64,000 bases of DNA from Pseudomonas sp. Irchel 3E20 (GTDB lineage: Bacteria; Pseudomonadota; Gammaproteobacteria; Pseudomonadales; Pseudomonadaceae): assembly GCF_900187645.1 (NCBI RefSeq), contig NZ_FYEE01000005.1, forward strand, positions 1-64,000, read 5' to 3'. Each line of letters starts with the position of its first letter. The stretch's first letter is position 1. The position numbers were made by a program, and so were the translations under genes. Below are positions 9,401-18,118 of the stretch, piece by piece. The notes beneath the pieces are model-generated. The model was not told the DNA's origin and searched no databases. It worked only from the letters and a program-made list of their open reading frames with translations.

Positions 9401-9517
9401 GCGTGTTTAACCTCTTGCGTCATCATCCTTATCGTTAAGCGACAGTTTCCGGGCTTACTCCGTTCAAACGAATGATGTAATACGACTATGGTATTGATGC
9501 CTTGCGTCATGCTTTAT

Positions 9518-9531
9518 TTGATTCAGATCAA
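9518..9531. promoter_or_regulatory. Anr/FNR box upstream of the chemoreceptor gene
   Basis: TTGATTCAGATCAA is a perfect match to the FNR/Anr palindrome TTGAT-N4-ATCAA. Its centre is at 9524.5. A -10-like TATTAG at about 9556-9561 predicts a transcript start near 9566-9568, placing the box at about -41.5 to -43.5, the class II activation position. Low-oxygen induction of the downstream chemoreceptor is the natural inference. Confidence 0.75.
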
Positions 9532-9611
9532 AAAACAGCCGTAGGATTGGCGACATATTAGATAGTGGCCTTTAAATGGCTCCGGCTTTTCGACCATGGG
9601 ATTTCATCTGC

Positions 9612-11240
9612 ATGCTGACCCATTTGAAGATACGAACAGGGATGCTCTGGGTGTTGGCGCTGTTCGTCTGCGCGTTGCTGGTTTCCTCCCTGACCAGTTG
9701 GCGCAGCTCCATGAACAGCGATGCGCAGATCGAACGCCTGCATGAGGTCGGCGTTACCCAGAACAGCCGGGTGCACCTGGCCTACCTGCGTTTGCTGCGC
9801 TCACGGGTGGGAATGGCGGGTGCTTTCCTGGAGGCACGCGCCGGCGACAGCGAGAAGGCCGCCGCCAGCCTGCAGCGGGCCAAAACCTTGTTCGAGGAAG
9901 CGCTGGTGTTTTTCGAGGCGTTCAGCGCCCAGGAAAAAAAGCACCCGTCGGCCCTAGACATCGCCGCCCTGCAGCAGGCCTTTGCGGTGTATCGCAGCAC
10001 CCTGAATGAACAGATGCAGGCCCTCAAGGACGGCTCCGAGGAGCGCTACATCGCGGTCAACCTCAAGGCCCGCGCCGCCAACGACAGCTTCGACACCGCC
10101 CTGACGGCATTCGAGCAGGCCCTGGATGCGCAAACCGTCGCGATCATGGACGAGGCGCACACGCGCTACAGCGTGGCCCAGGTCCAGGCCGTGGTGTTGC
10201 TGCTGATTGCCGGGTTGCTGGCGGCCGGTTGCTGGTGGTTTATCGCCACCCGGGTGCTGCGCCCGCTGCGCGAGGCCGGGCGCCATTTTGAGGAAATCGC
10301 CGCCGGGGATTTGCGCCACCCCATCGACGCCCAGTCGAACAATGAAATCGGCCAACTGTTCAACGGCTTACAGCAGATGCAGGCCAGCCAGCGCCAGACC
10401 ATCGAACAGATCAGCCATTGCGCCCATCAGTTGGCCAGCTCTGCCGAACAACTGAGCCGGGTCACGGTGGAAAGCAATCGCGGCCTGCACCAACAGCACA
10501 ACGAACTGGAGCAGGCCGCCACCGCCGTGACCCAGATGACGGCGGCGGTGGAGGAGGTGGCGCGTAATGCCGTTTCGACCTCCGAAGCCTCCAGCGCCAC
10601 CAACCAATTGGCCGGGGAGAGCCGGCGCCAGGTGCAAACCAGCCTCGACGAAGTCGATGCCATGAGCCGCGAGATCAAGACCAGTTCCGACCTGGTGCAA
10701 GACCTGGCGGTCCAGACCCGGGATATCGGCCGGGTGCTGGAAGTGATCCGCAGCATTTCCGACCAAACCAACCTGCTGGCCCTCAATGCCGCCATCGAGG
10801 CCGCCCGTGCCGGCGATGCCGGACGTGGTTTCGCGGTGGTGGCCGACGAGGTGCGCACCTTGGCTTATCGCACCCAGGAATCGACCCAGGAAATCGAGCA
10901 GATGATTGCCGGTATCCAGACCGGCACCCACCAGGCCGTGGAGGCCATGGACGCCAGCACCCGCCGCGCCGGCACCACGTTGCTGGCCACGGAAGCCGCG
11001 GGCCAGAGCCTGGAAGAAATCTTCCTGGCGGTGAGCCAGATCACCGAACGCAACCTGGTGATTGCCAGTGCCACGGAGGAGCAGGCCAAGGTTGCCCATG
11101 AGGTGGACCGCAACCTGCTCAACATCCGCGAGCTATCGACCGTGGCGGCCGAAGGGGCCCACCAGACCAGTTCCGCCAGCGGCGAATTGTCGCGCCTGGC
11201 GTCGGAGTTGAGCGCCATGGTCAGGCATTTTAAGACCTGA
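9612..11240 (+). CDS. Methyl-accepting chemotaxis protein with four-helix-bundle sensor
   Basis: A chemoreceptor of about 542 residues. TM1 is at about residues 10-30, followed by a roughly 160-residue helical periplasmic sensor without PAS or Cache features, consistent with a four-helix-bundle domain. TM2 is at about 193-214, then HAMP ([20 protein letters not shown]) and a long cytoplasmic coiled coil. The conserved hairpin tip ([20 protein letters not shown]) lies at about 390-410. I chose the ATG at 9612 over 9576 because it puts the first membrane helix right at the N-terminus. An Anr box upstream and a DosP-like gene 100 bases downstream suggest a role in responses to oxygen or respiratory electron acceptors; the ligand is unknown. 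Confidence 0.85.
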   Translation: MLTHLKIRTGMLWVLALFVCALLVSSLTSWRSSMNSDAQIERLHEVGVTQNSRVHLAYLRLLRSRVGMAGAFLEARAGDSEKAAASLQRAKTLFEEALVFFEAFSAQEKKHPSALDIAALQQAFAVYRSTLNEQMQALKDGSEERYIAVNLKARAANDSFDTALTAFEQALDAQTVAIMDEAHTRYSVAQVQAVVLLLIAGLLAAGCWWFIATRVLRPLREAGRHFEEIAAGDLRHPIDAQSNNEIGQLFNGLQQMQASQRQTIEQISHCAHQLASSAEQLSRVTVESNRGLHQQHNELEQAATAVTQMTAAVEEVARNAVSTSEASSATNQLAGESRRQVQTSLDEVDAMSREIKTSSDLVQDLAVQTRDIGRVLEVIRSISDQTNLLALNAAIEAARAGDAGRGFAVVADEVRTLAYRTQESTQEIEQMIAGIQTGTHQAVEAMDASTRRAGTTLLATEAAGQSLEEIFLAVSQITERNLVIASATEEQAKVAHEVDRNLLNIRELSTVAAEGAHQTSSASGELSRLASELSAMVRHFKT

Positions 11241-11339
11241 CCCGGCGGCTGCCACACAGGGCAGTGCAACCGGTATGCAATCCCAGGGGATGGGGCCCGG
11301 CGTAAAGATAAAAACAACAGTTGTCAGCAGGACGCACCC

Positions 11340-13910
11340 ATGTCGAACCTCCAAGATCTCTCGCACATCTTCATCCAGACGTTGGAGCAGAGCATTGATA
11401 GCGTGGTGGTCATCGATCAGCGCAATCAGGTCATTCTGTTCAACGCCGCTGCTGAAAAGCTCTGGGGCTACCGTCGCGACGAGGTGCTGGGCCACAACGT
11501 CAGCCTGTTGGTGCCGCAACTGATCCGCGCCGATCACGACAGCTACATCGACAAAAACCGCGTGACGGGCATCAACCGGATTGTCGGCACCAGCCGCGTC
11601 GTGCTGATCGAGCGCAACGACGGCGGGCGGCGCTGGGGCGCGATGTCGATCTCCAAGGTCGAGACGCCCGGGCAACAGCTCTATACCGCGTTTATCAAAG
11701 ACATCACCGACCAGCATGAGGAGCGCGAGAGGCTGTTCCTGCTGTCGTTGGTGGTCGATACCACGCAAAACGCCATCATCCTCACCGACAATCAATTTCG
11801 CATTGTTTACATCAACGAGGGCTTTACCCGCCTGTTTGGCCACCAGGCCGAGCAGGTGCGCGGCAAAAGCCCCTGCCAGGTGATTGCCCCGGACCTCGAC
11901 CCGCTGGCGCAGACCGCCCTGCATGAGGCCCTGAAGCGCGGCCAATCCCACCAATCCCAAGTGGTGGGCTACCACCTCGACGGTTCGCGGGTGTGGTGCG
12001 ACGTCACCTCCCATCCGGTGTGCGATGCCCAGGGTGTGCTGCTTAACAGCGTCAGCGTCCTCAACGATGTGACCCACTCGCGGATGCCCGAGGTTTTGCG
12101 CCACAAAATGCTCGAAGCCATGGTCCAGGAGGCGTGCCTGGAATCATTGATGAGCCTGGCGTGCCGGGAGGTCGAGCGCATCGCTCCGGACGTGATCGCC
12201 ACGGTGCTCAGTATCGATGCCCAGGGCGCGCTGCATACCCTGGCGGCACCGAGCCTGCCTGCGAGTTACGGCGCGGCCCTGGAAGGGCTGGCCATTGGTC
12301 CGGCCATTGGCTCGTGTGGGGCCGCCGCATTTCGCGGCGAAGCCGTGATGGTCAGCGATATTGCCAGCCACCCGAACTGGGAAGACTTCCGCGACCTGGC
12401 CCTCCCGCTGGGGTTACGGGCCTGTTGGTCGACGCCGATAAAATCCAGCTCGGGGCGCGTGCTCGGCACTTTTGCCTTCTATTACCGGCAACCCGGCGAG
12501 CCCAGCGAGCTGCATCGCTTGCTGGTCAACGCCAGCATTCAGTTGTGTGCCCTGGCCCTGGAGCGTGAAGAGTCGCGCGCCCACATCCGGCAACTGGCCT
12601 TCTACGACGAATTGACCGGCCTGCCCAATCGCAACCTGTTGTACGCCCGGGCCGACCAGGCCATCGCCGAGGCGGGGCGCAACCATACGCAGCTGACCGT
12701 CCTGTTCGTTGACCTGGACCGCTTCAAGCAGGTCAACGATTCACTGGGGCATGCGGCCGGGGATGAATTCCTGCGCATCACCGCCCGGCGTTTGAGCGAA
12801 CAGCGCCGCCAGGTAGACATTGTCAGCCGGTTGTCGGGCGATGAGTTTGTGCTGGTGCTCCCGCGGTGCGGGCCACAGCAGGCAGTGGCGGTGATCGAAG
12901 AGCTGCGCAAGAGCCTGGCGACGCCTTGCCAGATCGCCGGCGTGGTGCTGACCCCCTCGGCCAGCATCGGCGCCAGCCTGTTTCCCGAGGACGGGCGCAC
13001 CATGGCCACACTCTTGCATCGCGCGGATATGGCCATGTTCCAGGCCAAGACCCGCGCACGCGGCAGTGTGAGTTTTTTCAGCGAGGGGCTGGACCAACTC
13101 GCCCGGGGGCGGCTCAACCTGGAAACCGCGCTGCGCCAGGCCATCAAGCAGAAAACCTTTTTCCTCATGTATCAGCCCCAGATCGACCTGCGCACCGGGG
13201 CCTTGTACGGCGTCGAAGCCCTGGCCCGCTGGCATCACGCGCAACTGGGGCATATCTCGCCCACCTGTTTTATCCCCCTGGCCGAAGAATGCGGGTTGAT
13301 CGGCGAGTTCGGGCAGTGGGCGCTGCGCGAGGCGTGCCAGCAGTTGGCGGCTTGGCGGCGCGAAGGGTTGGCGGTGCCCTGTGTCTCGGTGAACCTGTCG
13401 CCGACCAATTTCCACAACCGGCAGTTGCCCATGCTGATCGGCGAAATCCTCGCCCAGCATGGGCTCACGGTGGCCGACCTGACCCTGGAAATCACCGAAA
13501 GCGTGGTGATGGACAGCAACCCCGATACCCTCACCACCATCAATGAGGTCCACGCCATGGGCATTTGCCTGGCGATGGACGATTTCGGCACCGGCTATTC
13601 GAGCCTCAGCTACTTGCGGCGTATCCCGATTCAAGAGCTCAAGCTTGACCGCAGTTTCGTCCACGACCTGGAGCACGACACCACCAGCCAGGCCCTCAGC
13701 GAGGCGGTGATCCGTATTGGCGAAAGCCTCAAGTTGCGTGTGGTGGCCGAAGGCGTCGAAACCGCAGCCCAACAACGGGTGCTCCAGCAGCAGGGCTACC
13801 AGGTGGCCCAGGGCTACCTGATCTCCCGGCCCCTGCTGGCCGAGGCATTCGGCCCTTGGCTGCAAAGCCGACGGCTGGCGCTGACTGAGGGCGATACGGT
13901 GCCTGGCTAG
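11340..13910 (+). CDS. dosP: DosP-like heme-PAS c-di-GMP phosphodiesterase (PAS-PAS-GAF-GGDEF-EAL)
   Basis: An 856-residue protein. PAS1 (about 12-125) aligns with the heme domain of E. coli DosP and FixL: ADHDSYI gives a proximal-His candidate H66, and TSR gives R86 where DosP has R97. DosP Met95 corresponds to T84. PAS2 spans about 135-255 and a GAF domain about 270-420. The GGDEF domain has SGDEF at about 499-503 and an RQVD I-site five residues before it. The EAL domain looks catalytically complete: VEAL near 625, ITES, DDFGTGYSS, KLDRSF and AEGVET. Expected activity is c-di-GMP hydrolysis to pGpG, gated by O2 or a related gas; cyclase activity is uncertain. It lies 100 bases after the chemoreceptor with no clear terminator, so it may share the Anr-controlled promoter. 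Confidence 0.8.
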   Translation: MSNLQDLSHIFIQTLEQSIDSVVVIDQRNQVILFNAAAEKLWGYRRDEVLGHNVSLLVPQLIRADHDSYIDKNRVTGINRIVGTSRVVLIERNDGGRRWGAMSISKVETPGQQLYTAFIKDITDQHEERERLFLLSLVVDTTQNAIILTDNQFRIVYINEGFTRLFGHQAEQVRGKSPCQVIAPDLDPLAQTALHEALKRGQSHQSQVVGYHLDGSRVWCDVTSHPVCDAQGVLLNSVSVLNDVTHSRMPEVLRHKMLEAMVQEACLESLMSLACREVERIAPDVIATVLSIDAQGALHTLAAPSLPASYGAALEGLAIGPAIGSCGAAAFRGEAVMVSDIASHPNWEDFRDLALPLGLRACWSTPIKSSSGRVLGTFAFYYRQPGEPSELHRLLVNASIQLCALALEREESRAHIRQLAFYDELTGLPNRNLLYARADQAIAEAGRNHTQLTVLFVDLDRFKQVNDSLGHAAGDEFLRITARRLSEQRRQVDIVSRLSGDEFVLVLPRCGPQQAVAVIEELRKSLATPCQIAGVVLTPSASIGASLFPEDGRTMATLLHRADMAMFQAKTRARGSVSFFSEGLDQLARGRLNLETALRQAIKQKTFFLMYQPQIDLRTGALYGVEALARWHHAQLGHISPTCFIPLAEECGLIGEFGQWALREACQQLAAWRREGLAVPCVSVNLSPTNFHNRQLPMLIGEILAQHGLTVADLTLEITESVVMDSNPDTLTTINEVHAMGICLAMDDFGTGYSSLSYLRRIPIQELKLDRSFVHDLEHDTTSQALSEAVIRIGESLKLRVVAEGVETAAQQRVLQQQGYQVAQGYLISRPLLAEAFGPWLQSRRLALTEGDTVPG

Positions 13911-13964
13911 GCAAGCTGCTAGCATTGCGCCTGGCTCAATCTTCAACTTTTGTGAGTGCCTGGC

Positions 13965-14885
13965 ATGCAGCTTCCCGATCTGAACCTACTTGTCGCCCTC
14001 GACGCCTTGCTCGACGAGGGCAGCGTGGTGGGCGCCGCGCGGCGCATGAACCTCAGCCCGGCGGCGATGAGCCGCACCCTGACGCGGATTCGCGAAGCGG
14101 TGGGCGACCCGATCCTGGTGCGCGCCGGGCGTGGCCTGGTGCCCACGCCCAAGGCCCTGGAACTGCACAACCAGGTGCGCGCCGTGGTGGAGCAGGCGGC
14201 GCGGGTGTTCCGCTCGGCCGACCAGGTAGACCTGCGCACCTTGCGTCGGCGCTTCAACATCCGCGCCAATGACTTTTTCGTCGGCGTGTACGGCGGGCGC
14301 CTGTTCGCCGCCATGGACCGCGAGGCGCCCCATTGCGAACTGCGCTTCGTGCCCGAGGGCGACGCTGACGACGAGGCGCTGCGCGAAGGGCGCATCGACC
14401 TGCGCATCAGCAACTCCCGCCCGCAAACCCCGGAAGTGAAGGTGCAGAACCTGTTCTCCACTACCTTCGTCGGCCTGGCCCGGGAAGATCACCCGCTGTT
14501 CGACGGGGAAATCACCGCCGAACGTTTTGCCGGGTTTGCCCATATCAGCATGTCGCGGCGCGGCATCGCCCGCGGGCCCATCGACACCGCGCTCAACGAG
14601 ATGGGCCTGGAACGGCGGGTGGCGGTGATCGCGCCGAGCTTCCACGCGGCGATGTTCGCCTTGCCCGACTCGGACCTGATCCTGCCGGTGCCCAAGGAAA
14701 CCATTTCCAGCGTCACCCGCCTGGGCCTGCGCCTGCGCGCCTTCGACCTGCCGATCCCGTTATCGACCCTGATGCTCACCCAGGCCTGGCACCCGCGCTA
14801 CGACAAAGACCCGGCCCACAAATGGCTGCGCGAAACCCTCAAGTCCACCTGCGATGAAACCTGGTCGCAGGCGCAGCCAAGGTGA
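13965..14885 (+). CDS. LysR-family transcriptional regulator
   Basis: A LysR-type regulator of about 306 residues. The N-terminal winged helix-turn-helix (LPDLNLLVALDALLDEGSVV, then RRMNLSPAAMSRTLTRIREA) is followed by a periplasmic-binding-protein-like effector domain of about 210 residues. ATG at 13965 is preferred over the GTG at 13956 because MQLPDLNLL is the normal beginning in this subfamily. It precedes an efflux operon on the same strand, but a 594-bp repeat-filled gap separates them, so control of that operon is only a possibility. The effector is unknown. Confidence 0.82.
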   Translation: MQLPDLNLLVALDALLDEGSVVGAARRMNLSPAAMSRTLTRIREAVGDPILVRAGRGLVPTPKALELHNQVRAVVEQAARVFRSADQVDLRTLRRRFNIRANDFFVGVYGGRLFAAMDREAPHCELRFVPEGDADDEALREGRIDLRISNSRPQTPEVKVQNLFSTTFVGLAREDHPLFDGEITAERFAGFAHISMSRRGIARGPIDTALNEMGLERRVAVIAPSFHAAMFALPDSDLILPVPKETISSVTRLGLRLRAFDLPIPLSTLMLTQAWHPRYDKDPAHKWLRETLKSTCDETWSQAQPR

Positions 14886-14937
14886 GAAAAGCCTTCACCC
14901 GCCATGGGAACGGGGCCTAAGGCCAGCCCCCACCCCT

Positions 14938-15314
14938 TGTGGGAGCGGGCCCCGCCCGCGATGAGGCCGGGGCAGGCGATGCACCTGCGGCGGATGGAAT
15001 ACCGCCATCGCGAGCAGGCTCGCTCCCACAGTGGAAAGTGAATACCTGCCACAAATCCCACCCACACCACAGTTGAACTGTGGGAGCGGGCCCGGCCCGC
15101 GATGAGGCCGGGGCAGGCGATGCACCTGCGGCGGCTGGAATGCCCCCATCGCGAGCAGGCTCGCTCCCACAGTGGAAAGTGAATACCTGTCACAACTCTC
15201 ACCCACACCACAGTTGAACTGTGGGAGCGGGCCCGGCCCGCGATGAGGCCGGGGCAGGCGATGCACCTGCGGCGGCTGGAATGCCGCCATCGCGGGCAAG
15301 CCCGCTCCCACAGG
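14938..15314. repeat. Tandem array of REPIN units, exact 141-bp period
   Basis: TGTGGGAGCGGGCC starts at 14938, 15079 and 15220, giving periods of exactly 141 bp. Each unit holds two inverted REP sequences (outer GTGGGAGCGGGC and its partner GCTCGCTCCCAC) about 100 bases apart. The first two units carry the spacer with GTGGAAAGTGAATACCTG and the third ends in a different REP variant (GCGGGCAAGCCCGCTCCCAC). This fills most of the 594-bp gap between the LysR gene and the efflux operon. Bases 15315-15479 hold no gene; the efflux promoter should lie there. Confidence 0.9.
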
Positions 15315-15479
15315 GTTCATTTGTTACACCGCGGTCATTGTTCCCACAGGGATAGTGTTTAAACCGTTCTGCGCAATTGCTGCGCGGCACGCACTTATAA
15401 GCTGCCAATAAGTCAGTTTTCGTCAGCTATCAGCGTTCTTAAACTGCTCCGGTATTTCTCAACCGGAGTTGTGCTGCTT

Positions 15480-17024
15480 ATGAGTTCCCTTGCTGTCGCC
15501 GCGCCTGCTGCTGTTGCGGCACCCGCCAAGCCGGCAGCCGCGGCGCCGCCGGTGTTCGGGCCGCGGATCATCATCGGTTTGGTGGGTGTGTTGCTGGCGG
15601 TGCTGGTGTCGGGCCTTAACGAGATGGTCACCAAGGTTGCCCTGGCCGATATCCGTGGTGCGTTGTACATCGGTTACGACGAAGGCACCTGGCTGGTGGC
15701 CTGCTACACGGCCACGTCCGTGGCGGCCATGGCCTTCGCACCCTGGTGCTCGGTGACGTTCTCCCTGCGCCGTTTCACCCTCGCGGCCATGGGCCTGTTC
15801 ACCGTGCTGGGCGTGCTGTGCCCCTTTGCCCCCAACTACGAAAGCCTGTTGCTGCTGCGCACTGTGCAAGGCCTGGCCGGTGGCGCGCTGCCGCCGATGC
15901 TGATGACCGTGGCCCTGCGTTTTTTGCCCGCCAACGTCAAGCTCTATGGCCTGGCCGGTTATGCCCTGACCGCCACCTTCGGCCCCAGCCTGGGCACGCC
16001 GCTGGCGGCGCTGTGGACCGAATACGTCGGGTGGCAGTGGGCGTTCTGGCAGATCGTCGCGCCGTGCCTGTTGGCCATGGCGGCGGTGGCCTACGGCTTG
16101 CCCCAAGACCCGCTGCGCCTGGAGCGCTTCAAGCAATTCAACTGGCGCGGCCTGCTGCTGGGGTTCCCGGCGATCTGCATGTTGGTGATCGGCCTGTTGC
16201 AGGGCAATCGCCTGGATTGGTTCGAGTCAGGCCTGATCTGCACCTTGCTCGGCGGCGGGGCCCTGCTGTTGGTGCTGTTTCTGGTCAACGAATGGTCGCA
16301 ACCGATCCCGTTTTTCAAGTTGCAGATGCTGGGGGTGCGCAATTTGTCGTTCTCCCTGCTGACCCTGGCCGGGGTGCTGATGGTGCTGCTGGCGGTCATC
16401 CTGATTCCGTCGGCCTACCTGGCCCAGGTCCAGGGCTATCGGCCCTTGCAAACGGCGCCGGTGATGCTGGTGATGGCGCTGCCGCAATTGATCGCGCTGC
16501 CGCTGGTGGCGGCCCTGTGCAACCAGCGCCGGGTCGATTGCCGCTGGGTGCTGGGGATTGGCCTGGGGATGCTGGCGCTGTCCTGCGCCGGCGGCACTCA
16601 ACTGACCTCGGCCTGGATCCGCGACGACTTTTACGTGCTGCAACTGCTGCAGATCTTCGGCCAGCCCATGGCCGTGCTGCCGCTGCTGATGCTCTCCACC
16701 GGCAGCATCACGCCCATGGAAGGGCCCTACGCCTCGGCCTGGTTCAACACGGTCAAGGGCCTGGCGGCCGTGGTCGCCACCGGGGTGCTGGACGCCCTGA
16801 CCACCGCGCGCCTGCACTTTCACTCCACCCACCTGGTGGACCGCCTCGGCAACTCGCCGTGGGTCGAAGGCAACCCTGCCGACCTTGCCCGGCGCCTGCA
16901 CCAGCAAGCCCTGGTGCTGACCTCGGCGGACTTGTACGCCTGCATGGCCGTGCTGGCCGGCGCGATGATCCTGCTGATTTTCTGGCTGCCGACGCGGATC
17001 TACCCACCGCGCGCGCCCATTTGA
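15480..17024 (+). CDS. EmrB/QacA-type (DHA2) MFS multidrug transporter
   Basis: A 514-residue inner-membrane protein with about 14 hydrophobic segments after an Ala/Pro-rich N-terminus, typical of DHA2-family proton antiporters. VSGLNEMVTKVALADIRGAL early on and GLAGGALPPMLMTVALRFLP near residue 135 match family patterns. With the adaptor and outer-membrane protein that follow it should form a tripartite pump like EmrAB-TolC, exporting small toxic molecules across both membranes. ATG at 15480 has GGAG about 12 bases upstream; the GTG at 15471 is too close to it. The next gene starts 26 bases after the stop. The substrate cannot be read from the sequence. Confidence 0.83.
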   Translation: MSSLAVAAPAAVAAPAKPAAAAPPVFGPRIIIGLVGVLLAVLVSGLNEMVTKVALADIRGALYIGYDEGTWLVACYTATSVAAMAFAPWCSVTFSLRRFTLAAMGLFTVLGVLCPFAPNYESLLLLRTVQGLAGGALPPMLMTVALRFLPANVKLYGLAGYALTATFGPSLGTPLAALWTEYVGWQWAFWQIVAPCLLAMAAVAYGLPQDPLRLERFKQFNWRGLLLGFPAICMLVIGLLQGNRLDWFESGLICTLLGGGALLLVLFLVNEWSQPIPFFKLQMLGVRNLSFSLLTLAGVLMVLLAVILIPSAYLAQVQGYRPLQTAPVMLVMALPQLIALPLVAALCNQRRVDCRWVLGIGLGMLALSCAGGTQLTSAWIRDDFYVLQLLQIFGQPMAVLPLLMLSTGSITPMEGPYASAWFNTVKGLAAVVATGVLDALTTARLHFHSTHLVDRLGNSPWVEGNPADLARRLHQQALVLTSADLYACMAVLAGAMILLIFWLPTRIYPPRAPI

Positions 17025-17050
17025 ATGCTTAACGACACAGAAGGTTGTTT

Positions 17051-18118
17051 ATGACGATTTCCACGAAACACACCATCGCCGCTTCGGCGGCGGTTTTGGC
17101 CCTGGGTGCGCTGCTCTACGTGCTGGCCCCCGGCCTGTTCGGCCACGGCACGCGCCAGACCACCAACGACGCCTTCGTTGCTGCCGATTTCACCCTGGTG
17201 GCGCCCCGCGTGGCCGGGTTCATCAAGGAAGTGCTGGTGGACGATAACCAGCAGGTCAAGGCCGGGCAGTTGCTGGCCCTGATCGATGACCGCGACCTGC
17301 GCGCCGCTGCCCTGGCTGCGGCGGCGCAAACCGAAGTCGCCAGCGCCCAGTTGCAAAACGCCCGCGCCACCCTGGAACGCCAGGCCTCGGTGATCGCCCA
17401 GGCCCAGGCGCAAGTGGTGGCCGACCGTGCGCAAATGGCCTTCGCCGAGCATGAGTTGGCGCGCTACAACCACCTCGCCGGGGTGGGCGCGGGCACGGTG
17501 CAAAACGCCCAGCAGGCGCGCACGCGCATCGACCAGGCCACCGCGCAACTGGCCCATGCCACGGCGGTGCTGGCCGCCGAACGCAAGCAGGTGGAAATCC
17601 TCAGCGCCCAGTGCGACGCCGCCGAAGGTGGCCTCAAACGCGCCCATGCGGCGCTGGAGATGGCCAGTTACGAGCTGTCGTACACGCGCATTGTCGCGCC
17701 GGTGGACGGCATGGTCGGCGAACGGGCGGTGCGGGTCGGCGCCTACGTTACGCCGGGCAGCAAGATCCTCGCCGTGGTGCCGCTGGAACAGGCCTATGTG
17801 GTGGGCAACTTTCAGGAAACCCAGCTGATTAACGTGGCGCCGGGGCAGATGGTGCAGGTGCGTGTCGACAGCCTCGACGGCGAGGCCCTCAGCGGCCGCG
17901 TGCAGAGCATTGCCCCGGCCACCGGCGTGACTTTCGCGGCGGTTAAACCGGACAACGCCACGGGCAACTTCACCAAAGTGGTGCAGCGCATCCCGGTGAA
18001 AATCCTCCTCGACCCCGGCCAACCGCTGGTTGAGCGGCTGCGGGTGGGCATGTCGGTGGAGGCGAGCATCGACACCCACAGCTCGGCCACACAGGTGCGC
18101 GAGGTGAGCCAGCGATGA
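17051..18118 (+). CDS. HlyD/EmrA-family periplasmic adaptor of the efflux pump
   Basis: A 355-residue membrane fusion protein. One N-terminal membrane helix at about residues 8-30 (AASAAVLALGALLYVLAPGL) is followed by TTNDAFVAADFTLVAPRVAG, the hallmark entry of EmrA/VceA adaptors. Then come a lipoyl half, a helical hairpin (about 85-200), a second lipoyl half (YTRIVAPVDGMVGERAVRVG) and a beta-barrel. It bridges the MFS transporter and the outer-membrane protein. ATG at 17051 follows AGAAGG; an in-frame TTG at 17045 is less likely. The stop overlaps the next start (ATGA), indicating translational coupling. Confidence 0.86.
   Translation: MTISTKHTIAASAAVLALGALLYVLAPGLFGHGTRQTTNDAFVAADFTLVAPRVAGFIKEVLVDDNQQVKAGQLLALIDDRDLRAAALAAAAQTEVASAQLQNARATLERQASVIAQAQAQVVADRAQMAFAEHELARYNHLAGVGAGTVQNAQQARTRIDQATAQLAHATAVLAAERKQVEILSAQCDAAEGGLKRAHAALEMASYELSYTRIVAPVDGMVGERAVRVGAYVTPGSKILAVVPLEQAYVVGNFQETQLINVAPGQMVQVRVDSLDGEALSGRVQSIAPATGVTFAAVKPDNATGNFTKVVQRIPVKILLDPGQPLVERLRVGMSVEASIDTHSSATQVREVSQR

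Noticed and set aside
14938..15314. Possible CRISPR array
   Set aside because: The period is 141 bp, the repeated part is nearly the whole unit, there are no unique spacers and no cas genes. The words are those of REP elements.
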